Notes: generated by a model from the letters alone, not told the origin. A stretch of 64,000 nt of DNA from Clostridium sp. AM34-11AC (GCF_003435375.1 NZ_QWGL01000017.1:7740-71739), one strand, 5' to 3'; positions 34,977 through 43,792 are shown, counted from the stretch's first letter. Numbers and translations are program-made.

Positions 34977-36218
34977 TTAACCGACAAACCCCTGTACGAA
35001 GGTCTTAATAAACCAAATTGTCTGCGGTTGATAAATAATATCAACCAAGAATGCGCCAACGATAGGAACAATCATCATTGCGCGGCGGGACATGCCATAA
35101 CGCTCATTCACAGCAGTCATGTTCACAATTGCTGATGGAGTAGCACCTAGACCATGGCCGCACAGACCAGCACACATTACAGCTGCATCGTAGTTCTTTC
35201 CTAACAGGCGGAATACTACAAAGTAGCTGACAAGAACCATGAATACTACCTGACAGATCAGCACCACCAGAACACCGCCGATCAGACCAGCTAATTCCCA
35301 CAATTTCAGCGTCATCAGTGCAATAGACAGATACAGTGATAACATAACATCTCCGATTCCATCAACTATCGCAAAATCGAAATTATAAAAATTAAATTTT
35401 TCATTAAGGTTGCGAACTATTACCGCTACAAACATTGCGCCCACATAAGTAGGAAAGCTCATTCCGATTCGCTTTCCAATCCAACCGGAAACCATAGTTC
35501 CCAGCGCCATGCAAACAAGTAAAGCTGTCACATTCTTTATTACATCCAGGCTGCTCAGCTTTGCTGCTCCGGCTGCGTTTACTGTATTAATATCACTCTC
35601 GAAATTTTCAGATGCATCCGGTTTTAAATTGTATTTTACAATTAACCGCCGTCCAACTGGGCCACCTACCATAACAGCACTGATTAATCCAAACGTTGCT
35701 GCTGCCGCTCCTACCAGAGGTGCTGCTGTATATCCCATATCCGCGAATGTACTGCCATAAGCAGCCGCTGCACCATGACCACCTACCATGGAAATAGCGC
35801 TGGAGAGCAATGCATAAGGAGCCTCCAATCCAACCAGCTTGCCTACACCGATGCCGATCACATTCTGAAAAGCAGAGATAATACCCGCAATCAGCCAGTA
35901 AACAATAAGTAACATGCCACCTTTTTTCAGTAAACTGATACTTGCGCCCAATCCAACTGTTGTAAAGAAAGCAAGCATAAATGGCGACTGATACATACTG
36001 TCAAACGAAAATGCAAATGTTCCCGTCACATGACCAATAAAAGTGACAAACATAAACAGGAATCCGCCAACAACAGGTGCTGGAATACAATATTTTTCCA
36101 AAAATTTAACCTTGCTCTTGATAAAGAAACCGATAAGCAATATCACAGCAGCCATGGCAACTGTCATAATACCATCAGCCTTGATGGTAAAAAGGGAATC
36201 AATGACCTCAAACGACAT
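34977..36218 (-). CDS. gltS: GltS-family sodium:carboxylate symporter
   Basis: A 413-residue membrane protein with about ten or more helices and GltS hallmarks: CIPAPVVGGFLF, FFTTVGLGAS, ISMVGGHGAAAAYG, and in the second half CAGLCGHGLGATPSAIVNM. E. coli GltS takes up glutamate with sodium. ATG 36218 lies 8 bases after AAGGAGG; an upstream Met in the same frame has no binding site. It follows the ureohydrolase gene by 38 bases on the same strand, so its substrate could be a guanidino acid, or glutamate used along with its product. The gene is AT-richer than the genes left of it. Confidence 0.85.
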   Translation of the reverse strand: MSFEVIDSLFTIKADGIMTVAMAAVILLIGFFIKSKVKFLEKYCIPAPVVGGFLFMFVTFIGHVTGTFAFSFDSMYQSPFMLAFFTTVGLGASISLLKKGGMLLIVYWLIAGIISAFQNVIGIGVGKLVGLEAPYALLSSAISMVGGHGAAAAYGSTFADMGYTAAPLVGAAAATFGLISAVMVGGPVGRRLIVKYNLKPDASENFESDINTVNAAGAAKLSSLDVIKNVTALLVCMALGTMVSGWIGKRIGMSFPTYVGAMFVAVIVRNLNEKFNFYNFDFAIVDGIGDVMLSLYLSIALMTLKLWELAGLIGGVLVVLICQVVFMVLVSYFVVFRLLGKNYDAAVMCAGLCGHGLGATPSAIVNMTAVNERYGMSRRAMMIVPIVGAFLVDIIYQPQTIWFIKTFVQGFVG

Positions 36219-36256
36219 GTGCGCATCCTCCTTTTTTTGTAAAGCAGACAAGTTTT

Positions 36257-37219
36257 TTATTTTTCACGTGCTTTCGTTGCAAACCCCATCAGATCACAAG
36301 TCAGGCGAGCCGCTGTGTAACAGGTAGTGTCACCTTCATCATCATACTGTGGAGCAACTTCTGTCATAGCCATACCAACTACATTGCAGTGGTTCGCAAT
36401 CGCTTCCAACATCTCAGTTGCTTCATCGTATGTAAATCCACCCAGCATAGGAGATCCTGTACCTTTCGATAACGGATAGTCCATAGCATCAATATCAAAA
36501 TGGATAAACGTATTACGGCCAGCTTCCAAATTCTTTAAAATTTCTTCAATTCCAACACGACGATAATCCTTAACAGAATATATTTTATCGCCATTTGCAC
36601 GTGCTTCCTCAAAATCAGCAGGTCCACTGCTTCCTATACCGCGAATGCCCAGATGAATCATTTTTTCCACATATGGCAGTGTGGAATTATTTCGCATAGG
36701 TGAACCATTGAAATATGGCTGACCATTCAGCGGTTTTGTCCAATCCAGATGGGAATCAAAATGGATGATGTCCAGTTGGGAATAACAATCTAATCCTTTT
36801 ACAGCTTGATGACCGACTGAACAGTCACCACCTAAAACGATAGGCATAACCCCCTGCTTTGCCAGAATGCGAACTGCTTCTTCCAAATTTTTATTCGTAG
36901 CAGTTAAATCACCCGGAACATAATCACAGTCACCACAATCTACCACGCGCCACAGATCGGTATCCAGATAACTCTTATTACGCTCAGGATCATAGTTGCC
37001 GCCCTTTTTCATGCGGAAGCGGGTAGATGCATTGCGGATTCCACGCGGTCCAAGGCGACATCCTGTTTTTCCCTGAATCGCCAGATCAAATGGCGCGCCC
37101 AAAATAGCGATATCTGCATTAGCGTGATGAATATCATAGCAGATCGGTACTTTAGCAAAAGTCGCAATACCAGTAGGTGCCATATTTAACGGTGCATCTT
37201 GTACAGTAAAAGCATTCAT
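36257..37219 (-). CDS. Ureohydrolase (agmatinase/arginase family) with Cys in the GGDHS motif
   Basis: A 320-residue member of the ureohydrolase family, which cleaves guanidino compounds to urea and an amine using two manganese (or nickel) ions. The second and third metal motifs are intact as HFDSHLDW and HFDIDAMDY. The first, usually GGDHS, reads LGGDCSVGHQ, with Cys at the position of a metal-ligand His. ATG 37219 follows TAGGAGG. A good promoter lies upstream, divergent from the IclR regulator. Agmatine, guanidinobutyrate, guanidinopropionate and guanidine are candidate substrates; the altered motif means activity needs testing. Confidence 0.82.
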   Translation of the reverse strand: MNAFTVQDAPLNMAPTGIATFAKVPICYDIHHANADIAILGAPFDLAIQGKTGCRLGPRGIRNASTRFRMKKGGNYDPERNKSYLDTDLWRVVDCGDCDYVPGDLTATNKNLEEAVRILAKQGVMPIVLGGDCSVGHQAVKGLDCYSQLDIIHFDSHLDWTKPLNGQPYFNGSPMRNNSTLPYVEKMIHLGIRGIGSSGPADFEEARANGDKIYSVKDYRRVGIEEILKNLEAGRNTFIHFDIDAMDYPLSKGTGSPMLGGFTYDEATEMLEAIANHCNVVGMAMTEVAPQYDDEGDTTCYTAARLTCDLMGFATKAREK

Positions 37220-37280
37220 AATAAACCTCCTATTAGTCACAATTTTGAAACGCGTTTTGTTTTTGTGTCTTTCTGATATC

Positions 37281-37308
37281 ATTATATGCTATCTAAGAAA
37301 TAAGTCAA
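37281..37308 (-). promoter_or_regulatory. Promoter of the ureohydrolase-gltS operon
   Basis: TTGACT (37303-37308) and TATAAT (37281-37286) on the minus strand with a 16-base spacer. AAACGCGTTT (37248-37257) lies downstream in the leader and may be an operator. Confidence 0.7.
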
Positions 37309-37345
37309 GGTTTTGTTGTCTATTTTGAAATACAGACACTCACGT

Positions 37346-37360
37346 GAAACAGTTTGTTTC
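37346..37360. promoter_or_regulatory. Palindrome between divergent promoters, candidate IclR operator
   Basis: GAAACAGTTTGTTTC is a perfect 6-base-arm palindrome between the two divergent promoters. IclR-family proteins often bind palindromes of this GAAAC/GTTTC style. A second palindrome is annotated at 37411-37426. Confidence 0.5.
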
Positions 37361-37379
37361 TATTCTAGTACATATCAGA

Positions 37380-37408
37380 TTGACTTTTTTCAGGCAGTTT
37401 ACTATAAT
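37380..37408 (+). promoter_or_regulatory. Promoter of the iclR-family gene
   Basis: TTGACT (37380-37385) and TATAAT (37403-37408) with an ideal 17-base spacer. Confidence 0.75.
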
Positions 37409-37410
37409 GA

Positions 37411-37426
37411 AACTACATTAGTAGTT
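37411..37426. promoter_or_regulatory. Palindrome over the iclR start site
   Basis: AACTAC-ATTA-GTAGTT lies immediately after the -10 box, where a bound repressor would block transcription. Autoregulation by the IclR-type protein is a reasonable guess. Confidence 0.5.
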
Positions 37427-37509
37427 GTCTAATAAGTCCGCGCCTTTACTGCGCTGACCGCAAAGTGCCACCCCACTCAGAAAATGGACACAGAAAAGGA
37501 GTAATCTTT

Positions 37510-38280
37510 ATGGGCGATACGAATTTTATTGAATCCTCCACACCTATGGTAAATTCGGTACTTCATGCCACAAAAATTCTAGATTACTATGCTTCCCAGC
37601 GCCGGGAATATTTAAGCCTAACTGAGATCAGCCGCGCGATTGGTCTGCATAAAACAACAGTATACCGTATTTTGCGCACACTGCAGTCTGTAGGCTGGAT
37701 CGAGCAATCCAGCACCAATGGACAATACCGGTTGGGCAGCGGTATTTTAATGATTGCATCTGCCGTGTCTGTGCACTATACCACACGCCAGCTAATCAGT
37801 GAAGAAATGCGCCGCTTGTGTGATTTACACAATGAAACCGTCGTGCTTTCCTCTTTGCGCGGAGATACGGGCATTTGCGTGGATCTTGTAAAAGGACATC
37901 ATAATTTGGGAATTTCAAGTGAAAACGGTTATATTGTACCTTTAGATTGTGGTGCAACCGGTAAGACTTTGCTGGCTGCACAATCAGATGAATTGGTTGA
38001 ACGTCTAATTCAAAATTATCCTGGTCTGGAAGAAAAGCTGCGTAATCAAGTAAAAGAAATCCGGCAGCGGGGATATTGTATCTCCGAAGGGGAGGTAGAT
38101 GAGGGAGTCGCTGCCGTAGCAGTTCCACTTCCTATGCCGGATCATATTTATACACTAACCTACTCCGGACCTGTTGAGCGTTTACGCGGTTTAGATTATA
38201 TGGTTCTGGTACATTCATTGCAACAGGCAGTTAAAAATATATTATTAAAATGTGATGGAAAAAGAAAGGAAGCTCTTTAA
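37510..38280 (+). CDS. IclR-family transcriptional regulator
   Basis: A 256-residue regulator. An N-terminal winged helix (about 12-75; LSLTEISRAIGLHKTTVYRI) is followed by the IclR effector domain (about 90-250), with DCGATGKTLLAA and RGYCISEGEVDEGVAAVAVPL as usual landmarks. It is divergent from the ureohydrolase and symporter genes, the standard position for a local regulator, and candidate palindromes lie between the two promoters. ATG 37510 follows AAAAGGAG. IclR-type effectors are usually small carboxylates, here plausibly a guanidino acid or its breakdown product. Confidence 0.88.
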   Translation: MGDTNFIESSTPMVNSVLHATKILDYYASQRREYLSLTEISRAIGLHKTTVYRILRTLQSVGWIEQSSTNGQYRLGSGILMIASAVSVHYTTRQLISEEMRRLCDLHNETVVLSSLRGDTGICVDLVKGHHNLGISSENGYIVPLDCGATGKTLLAAQSDELVERLIQNYPGLEEKLRNQVKEIRQRGYCISEGEVDEGVAAVAVPLPMPDHIYTLTYSGPVERLRGLDYMVLVHSLQQAVKNILLKCDGKRKEAL

Positions 38281-38344
38281 AACCTTTTACTCAGTATATT
38301 TTCTAGACAAGCAAAGTCTTGAATCAAACTGTTTCCATTGAAAT

Positions 38345-38408
38345 AAAAATCCGATAATCGGATACTGTACGATTTTACTGGTGCAGTTATCCTGATCATC
38401 GGATTTTT
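38345..38408. terminator. Bidirectional terminator between iclR-type gene and MATE gene
   Basis: AAAAATCCGATAATC (38345-38359) pairs with GATCATCGGATTTTT (38394-38408), one bulge apart, with a loop of about 34 bases. It serves both converging genes and closely resembles the terminator at 34834-34900. Confidence 0.75.
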
Positions 38409-38427
38409 CTATATGCGTATAAGATTA

Positions 38428-39792
38428 TTATGCCTTATCTAATTTTTTAAGTGCCTTTTTAAATTGAATTGAAAACAAAATCGCCGTGAATGTCACTGCG
38501 ATCGCATCCGCGATCGGCTCTGCCATGTAGACGCCCAGCGTTTTATTGCTGACGAACATCGGAACAATGAAGATTAACGGAAGCAGAAGCACAAATTTAC
38601 GCACAACTGCCACGATGATCGAGCATACCGCATATCCGATGGCAACGAAGGTCATCTGGCAGGCGAGCTGGATTCCAAAGAGGAACATCGCACCGCAGTA
38701 GATCCGCAGAGCGCCTGCAGTGAAGGAAACGAGTTCTGGATCGGAGCTGAAGATTCCCGCGAAGGTTGCCGGGAAAAGCTGGACAAAGAGCCAGAACAAC
38801 GTGGAATAGATCAGGGAGATCACGAGATGGAGCTTGAATGTCTTCTTCATACGGTCGATATTTCTCGCTCCGTAGTTATAGCTCATGATCGGCTGTGCGC
38901 CCTGTCCGATTCCCTGAAGCGGCAGCATTGCAAACTGCATCGTACTTGTAAGGATCGTCATGGCACCGACTGCCAGATCTCCGCCGTACTTTAACAGGGA
39001 AGAGTTAAAGCATACCGAGATAACACTCTCACTGGACTGCATCACAAATGTGGAAAGTCCCAGCGCAAGACACGGAAAAACGATAGATGGAACCGGCTTT
39101 AAATACTCCTTTTTGATCCGTAAGAAGGTCTTCTTTCCGGTCAGGAACGCGAGAACCCATCCGCAGGATACCGCCTGAGAGATGATCGTCGCGAGAGCCG
39201 CACCCTTTACGCCCATGCCAAACCCGAAGATAAAGATCGGGTCCAAAATGATGTTGCAGACAGCTCCGATGGTAACCGTCAGCATACTGGTCTTTGAAAA
39301 TCCCTGGGCCGTGATGAACATGTTCATGCCTAACGTCATCTGGACAAAGATCGTTCCGACAGCGTAAATACTCATGTAATCAACGGCATAGTCGATGGTG
39401 TTTTCACTGGCTCCAAAAGTCAAGAGCATAGAGCGGCCAAACAACAGTAAGACTGCTGTCAGGATCGCAGAAATGATGATCTGAACCGTAAAACAGCCGC
39501 TGAGAATCTTCTCCGCAGAGTCCATGTCATCTTTTCCCATAAAGATCGACGCTCTCGGCGCACCGCCGGAGCCGACGAGGGCCGCGAAGGCGGAGACCAC
39601 CATAATGATCGGCAGGCAGACGCCGACACCGGTCAGGGCGAGACTTCCGCTTCCCGGGATATGTCCAATGTAGATCCGGTCAACGATGTTGTACAGCATG
39701 TTGACGATCTGTGCAATGACAGATGGAACGGCAAGCTTGAAAAGAAGCTTTCCGATCGGCTCTGTCCCAAGAAATTCTTTACTGTTGTTCAT
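38428..39792 (-). CDS. MATE-family exporter (MarR-linked)
   Basis: A 454-residue MATE transporter with twelve predicted membrane helices, starting with GTEPIGKLLFKLAVPSVIAQ and NMLYNIVDRIYIGHIPG; QGIGQGAQPIMSYNYGA is the repeated signature in the second half. MATE proteins export cationic drugs, peptides or metabolites using sodium or proton gradients. The start overlaps the marR-type gene by 14 bases, so the pair is cotranscribed. AAGGAAA lies upstream of the ATG. The linked regulator suggests induction by a toxic ligand. Confidence 0.9.
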   Translation of the reverse strand: MNNSKEFLGTEPIGKLLFKLAVPSVIAQIVNMLYNIVDRIYIGHIPGSGSLALTGVGVCLPIIMVVSAFAALVGSGGAPRASIFMGKDDMDSAEKILSGCFTVQIIISAILTAVLLLFGRSMLLTFGASENTIDYAVDYMSIYAVGTIFVQMTLGMNMFITAQGFSKTSMLTVTIGAVCNIILDPIFIFGFGMGVKGAALATIISQAVSCGWVLAFLTGKKTFLRIKKEYLKPVPSIVFPCLALGLSTFVMQSSESVISVCFNSSLLKYGGDLAVGAMTILTSTMQFAMLPLQGIGQGAQPIMSYNYGARNIDRMKKTFKLHLVISLIYSTLFWLFVQLFPATFAGIFSSDPELVSFTAGALRIYCGAMFLFGIQLACQMTFVAIGYAVCSIIVAVVRKFVLLLPLIFIVPMFVSNKTLGVYMAEPIADAIAVTFTAILFSIQFKKALKKLDKA

Positions 39793-40225
39793 GCAGTTTT
39801 CCTTCTTTCCTGTAATCTGAAATGTTTGAATTGATCCGGTTCATAAGTTCGAACAGCATCCGGTGCTCTTCCGGGGAGAATCCGCGGCAGATGATCTCAG
39901 CAGCCCGTTTCTGGACGTTTTTTCCATCAGAGACCATCGGCGCAGCAGCGTCTGTAAGTTTCAGATGGATCGTCCTCCGGTCCGTCCCATAATATTCCCC
40001 TGTGAGCAGTCCGCGCTCTTCTAATGAGCGGACAGACATGGAAACATGGGACTTTGTAAAAGCCCGCTTCTTGATAATCCGGGCGGCGGTGTCGCACTCC
40101 GGATTGTTGGCGAGAAACAGCAGAATATTGAATTCCATCTGGGTCAGCCCGTATTTTTTGCAGACCGGATCAATGAGCCCCGTATAGAAATCCCGGCTGT
40201 CCGCCATAAAATCAACAAATTTCAT
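39779..40225 (-). CDS. MarR-family transcriptional regulator
   Basis: A 148-residue MarR protein. The winged helix shows FNILLFLANNPECDTAARII, SHVSMSVRSLEERGLL and the wing YYGTDRRTIHLKLTDA. It overlaps the MATE gene that it presumably controls. ATG 40225 follows AGAGGTG; the GTG three codons earlier lies within that site. Two similar inverted repeats immediately upstream, GTTC-N6-GAAC, are good candidate operators for autoregulation. Confidence 0.9.
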   Translation of the reverse strand: MKFVDFMADSRDFYTGLIDPVCKKYGLTQMEFNILLFLANNPECDTAARIIKKRAFTKSHVSMSVRSLEERGLLTGEYYGTDRRTIHLKLTDAAAPMVSDGKNVQKRAAEIICRGFSPEEHRMLFELMNRINSNISDYRKEGKLHEQQ

Positions 40226-40239
40226 GTGTATCACCTCTG

Positions 40240-40268
40240 GTTCAAAAGTGAACTGTTCTATTTAGAAC
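40240..40268. promoter_or_regulatory. Two GTTC-N6-GAAC palindromes, candidate MarR operators
   Basis: GTTCAAAAGTGAAC (40240-40253) and GTTCTATTTAGAAC (40255-40268) share the pattern GTTC-N6-GAAC and are 15 bases apart start to start, just downstream of the -10 box of the marR-MATE promoter. Confidence 0.65.
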
Positions 40269-40274
40269 TATATT

Positions 40275-40303
40275 AGTATACAGGACTATTCTTAAAAAGT
40301 CAA
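40275..40303 (-). promoter_or_regulatory. Promoter of the marR-MATE operon
   Basis: TTGACT (40298-40303) and TATACT (40275-40280) on the minus strand with a 17-base spacer. Confidence 0.75.
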
Positions 40304-40454
40304 GAGCAGCGGCAGTTCTAAGCATTCTAATCCTATCCAGGTGCCATATCCAGATCTCGTTCTTCACATGATGTCCTTACCTGCACTACAGATTTTATAA
40401 AAAAGAGGTGCCTTGGCTGCATATTCCCCAGGTCGACCGGAATTTGCACCCTGG

Positions 40455-40557
40455 CACATTCGCGCAGTCGCTTGCGACAATCTACATCTTCGCGCAAGTG
40501 CGCATCATTGGCACGTTAGTGCCTTTTGTGTGACAGGGAATTCTTCGGAATTTCCTA
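40455..40557. repeat. Intergenic hairpin repeat, copy A (two modules)
   Basis: Module 1 begins CGCGCAGTCGCTTGCGACAA, contains the hairpin GTCGC-TT-GCGAC, and ends CGCGCAAGTGCGC. Module 2 is a TTCGG-centred hairpin inside GACAGGGAATTC and GGAATTTCCT. Both modules recur in the same order at 58795-58880, there without a 20-base insert. It lies between the nrdG terminator and the MarR promoter. Confidence 0.65.
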
Positions 40558-40564
40558 TTACATC

Positions 40565-40637
40565 AAAAAGATCCGACAATCAAGTTGTCTTACAGAATCA
40601 AAAATTCCCGTAAAACAACCCAACTGCCGGATCTTTT
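40565..40637 (-). terminator. Terminator of nrdDG
   Basis: On the minus strand AAAAGATCCGG pairs with a downstream CGGATCTTTTT, with a second internal match (GTTGT with ACAAC). It starts about 20 bases after the nrdG stop. Confidence 0.65.
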
Positions 40638-40656
40638 CTATATATAGCTTTATATT

Positions 40657-41208
40657 CTAATTAAACTTCATCGAGATTCCCCGGCTCACCAGATCATGCC
40701 AGACGATCTCCCCTGTTTCCAGAGACTTTTTCACATCGATAATCCTCTGGTTCTCCGAACCGCGGAATGCCAGTGCCACGCTGTAAAGTTCCTGAACAAA
40801 CTCGCCGTCCACGAGGACATCGATCAGGCTTAACATCTCATCCGTACACTCACATCTCGCCCGGCTCTCACCGAGAAGCTCTTTATCGAAAAGATAACCG
40901 GTATAGCACCAGATATTTTTCTTTGGGAATCTCTCGCGCACTTTCTTTAAGAACGGGAGAAGTGCCCGCTGGTTCTCCGGCTCAAAGGGTTCTCCACCGA
41001 GAAGCGAAAGTCCATCCACATAATCCGGCTCCAGCGCCTTTAATAACATTTCTTCCGTCTCTTCCGTAAACGGCTTTCCGTATCCGAAATCCCACGCCAC
41101 ATCATTAAAGCAATTTTTACAGTGATGTGTACAGCCGGACACAAAGAGGGACACGCGGACTCCCTCACCGTTTGCAATATCACATGTTTTGATCTCTCCG
41201 TAATTCAT
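40657..41208 (-). CDS. nrdG: Anaerobic ribonucleotide reductase activating protein
   Basis: A 183-residue radical SAM activase. The cluster motif CTHHCKNC (CxxxCxxC) is in the usual position near residue 27, and SLLGGEPFEPEN follows. It uses SAM to install the glycyl radical on NrdD. Its ATG overlaps the nrdD stop as TAATG, giving tight coupling. The operon ends with the terminator at 40565-40637. The length is at the usual upper range of NrdG proteins. Confidence 0.93.
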   Translation of the reverse strand: MNYGEIKTCDIANGEGVRVSLFVSGCTHHCKNCFNDVAWDFGYGKPFTEETEEMLLKALEPDYVDGLSLLGGEPFEPENQRALLPFLKKVRERFPKKNIWCYTGYLFDKELLGESRARCECTDEMLSLIDVLVDGEFVQELYSVALAFRGSENQRIIDVKKSLETGEIVWHDLVSRGISMKFN

Positions 41209-43397
41209 TACAGGTGCAGTACCCTTTCCTTAATTTCCTGTGTTCTGCCCTGATTCCAGAACTGTGTTCCGATGTAGCCGCAGGTACGTCTCGCCACATT
41301 GAGCTTGCTCTGGTCACGGTTTCCGCAGTGTGGGCATTCCCATACGAGCTTTCCGTCATCCTCGATGATCCTGATCTCGCCGTCGTAACCGCATACCTGA
41401 CAGTAATCGCTCTTCGTATTTAACTCCGCGTACATGATATTGTCATAGATGTAGCGGATGACCTGAAGAACAGCCGGGATATTATCCTGCATGTTCGGAA
41501 CTTCCACGTAGCTGATCGCTCCGCCCGGGGACAGTGCCTGAAATTCAGACTCTAATTTTAACTTACTGAAGGCGTCGATCGGTTCCGTTACATGTACATG
41601 GTAGCTGTTTGTGATGTAGTTTCTGTCAGTTACGCCCTTTACGATGCCGAAGCGTCTCTGGAGACTCTTCGCAAAAGAGTAGGTTGTGGACTCCAGCGGG
41701 GTTCCGTAGATGCTGTAATCGATATTTTCCGCCTCTTTCCACTTCGCGCAGTAGTCATTTAACTTCTGCATGATCTCAAGACCGAGTTTCTTTCCTTCCG
41801 GCTCAGTCAGTTTCTTCTCGATTAAGCTGTATACACACTCCCAGAGGCCTGCATAGCCAAGGGAAAGTGTGGAATATCCGTCATACAGGAGCTTGTCGAT
41901 GGTCTCACCTTTCTTTAAGCGGGCAAGCGCGCCATACTGCCAGAGGATCGGAGCCGCATCGGATAAGGTTCCTTTTAATCTCTCGTGGCGGCAGCGCATT
42001 GCGCGGTGGCAGAGTTCCATTCTCTCATCAAAGATCTCCCAGAACCTGTTCATGTCTTTTCTTGCACTGAGTCCGATATCAACGAGGTTGACCGTTACAA
42101 CGCCCTGATTGAAGCGGCCATAATACTTGCGCTCGCCTTCCCGGTAGTTTCCTGCATTCGCAAGGTTTCCTTTTACGTAGGAACGGTCCGGAGTCAGGAA
42201 GGAACGGCATCCCATACATGTATACACATCGCCCTTTAACTCCCGCATCTTCTTCGCGGAGATATAATCCGGAACCATGCGCTTTGCGGTACATTTTGCC
42301 GCAAGCTCTGTTAAATAGTAATACGGCGCATCCGGAGTGATATTGTCCTCATCGAGCACATAGATCAGCTTCGGGAATGCCGGTGTGATCCATACGCCGG
42401 CTTCATTTTTAACGCCGAGATATCTCTGTTTTAAGGTCTCCTCGATGATCATCGCAAGGTCTTTTTTCTCCTGCGGATTCTTTGCCTCGTCGAGGTACAT
42501 GTAAACGGTAACGAACGGTGCCTGTCCGTTTGTAGTAAGGAGTGTTACGACCTGATACTGGATCGTCTGGATTCCCTTCGTGATCTCTCTGCGGAGACGC
42601 TCCTCCGTGAGCTTATCGATCTGATCCTCTGTCACAGCAATTCCAAGATCCTTCATCTCGCCAATCACTTCCTGACGGATCTTCACCCTCGATACCTGGA
42701 CGAACGGAGCGAGATGCGCAAGGCTGATGCTCTGTCCGCCGTACTGGTTGCTGGCAACCTGAGCGATGATCTGAGTCGCAATGTTGCAGGCTGTGGAAAA
42801 GCTGTGCGGGCGCTCGATCAGGGTCTCGCTGATTACAGTGCCGTTCTGCAGCATATCCTCCAGGTTTACAAGGTCGCAGTTGTGCATATGCTGTGCAAAA
42901 TAGTCGGAGTCGTGGAAGTGGATGATTCCCTGCTTATCCGCCTCAACAATATCTTCCGGAAGAAGAAGTCTTCTCGTGAGATCCTTGCTGACCTCTCCAG
43001 CCATATAGTCACGCTGTACACTGTTGACCGTCGGATTCTTGTTGGAATTTTCCTGCATAACCTCTTCGTTGTTGCACTCGATCAGGGACAGGATCCGGTT
43101 GTCCGTCGTGTTTGCTCTCCGCACCAGAGAGCGGTCATAGCGGTAGCGCACATAATTTTTCGCGATCGCAAAAGCACCTATGGCCATCAACTGGTTCTCG
43201 ACCATATCCTGGATCTCCTCTACAGACACAGCACGTCCCAGCTTATTGCACTTGTACTCTACATAATCCGCGATATCCGTAAGCTGTTCCGGTGCCAGAT
43301 AGGCATTTTCTGTGGCGTTGCACGCCTTCTGGACCGCATTTACGATCTTGAGCGTGTCAAAACTTTCCTCCGCTCCGTTTCTTTTGATGATCTTCAT
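41208..43397 (-). CDS. nrdD: Anaerobic ribonucleoside-triphosphate reductase (class III)
   Basis: A 729-residue class III reductase that makes dNTPs without oxygen. It has an N-terminal ATP-cone (about 1-95; IIKRNGAEESFDTLKI) for allosteric control, the catalytic barrel with FHDSDYFAQHMHNCDLVNL, and a zinc site of two CxxC pairs (CQVCGYDGE, CPHCGN). The C-terminal glycyl-radical motif is RTCGYIGTQFWNQGR. NrdG follows directly. Two NrdR-type boxes lie upstream of the promoter about 330-440 bases before the start. The leader is unusually long. Confidence 0.95.
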   Translation of the reverse strand: MKIIKRNGAEESFDTLKIVNAVQKACNATENAYLAPEQLTDIADYVEYKCNKLGRAVSVEEIQDMVENQLMAIGAFAIAKNYVRYRYDRSLVRRANTTDNRILSLIECNNEEVMQENSNKNPTVNSVQRDYMAGEVSKDLTRRLLLPEDIVEADKQGIIHFHDSDYFAQHMHNCDLVNLEDMLQNGTVISETLIERPHSFSTACNIATQIIAQVASNQYGGQSISLAHLAPFVQVSRVKIRQEVIGEMKDLGIAVTEDQIDKLTEERLRREITKGIQTIQYQVVTLLTTNGQAPFVTVYMYLDEAKNPQEKKDLAMIIEETLKQRYLGVKNEAGVWITPAFPKLIYVLDEDNITPDAPYYYLTELAAKCTAKRMVPDYISAKKMRELKGDVYTCMGCRSFLTPDRSYVKGNLANAGNYREGERKYYGRFNQGVVTVNLVDIGLSARKDMNRFWEIFDERMELCHRAMRCRHERLKGTLSDAAPILWQYGALARLKKGETIDKLLYDGYSTLSLGYAGLWECVYSLIEKKLTEPEGKKLGLEIMQKLNDYCAKWKEAENIDYSIYGTPLESTTYSFAKSLQRRFGIVKGVTDRNYITNSYHVHVTEPIDAFSKLKLESEFQALSPGGAISYVEVPNMQDNIPAVLQVIRYIYDNIMYAELNTKSDYCQVCGYDGEIRIIEDDGKLVWECPHCGNRDQSKLNVARRTCGYIGTQFWNQGRTQEIKERVLHL

Positions 43398-43731
43398 CCC
43401 TGATTCCCCGTTTCATTTCATTGTGTTGGCAGAATTGTCCGCTTTACGCACAACTGCCGTTGCCTGTTTTTCTCTTCTGTCTATTCTGCTAAAAAACACA
43501 GCTGACCTACAGGTCCGCGCATTTACTGGCCGGCCTCAGGCATGTACATTTCAGTTGCTGATAGTTTTCTTGGTTGTATATACAGTTTGTTTTTTTCAGA
43601 ATTATACAGAAATTTTATCTGATTTAGATATTTTATGATTGATCTGTCGGACTTGCCGCCACGAGTCTCTTAAGGCGGTCATGTCATGTTCCCGCCACGT
43701 TATTTTTAGTCACTCACGCGAGAACGATTCT
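43398..43731 (-). other. Long nrdD leader, about 330 bases
   Basis: No gene is seen between the nrdD promoter and its ATG. On the minus strand the 5' part can form a GC-rich hairpin (GGCGG with CCGCC) followed by GTGGCGGCAAGTCC. The 3' part contains two related stretches, CAGTAAATGCGCGGAC and GCGTAAAGCGGAC; a similar one, CAGTAAAGGCGCGGAC, lies at about 37436 on the minus strand. I could not match it to a known riboswitch class. Confidence 0.4.
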
Positions 43732-43760
43732 ATTATAACTGTATTGTTCCCGGATTGCAA
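43732..43760 (-). promoter_or_regulatory. Promoter of nrdDG
   Basis: TTGCAA (43755-43760) and TATAAT (43732-43737) on the minus strand with a 17-base spacer. Transcription would begin about 330 bases upstream of nrdD. Confidence 0.75.
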
Positions 43761-43792
43761 GGAGTACTGCTATATAAATATGATATACCAAA

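Noticed and set aside
42714..43403. A 229-codon open frame on the plus strand
   Set aside because: It is antisense to the ATP-cone and catalytic part of nrdD and reflects its codon bias.
43398..43731. The nrdD leader as a cobalamin riboswitch
   Set aside because: The conserved cobalamin blocks seen at 14034-14220 are absent here.
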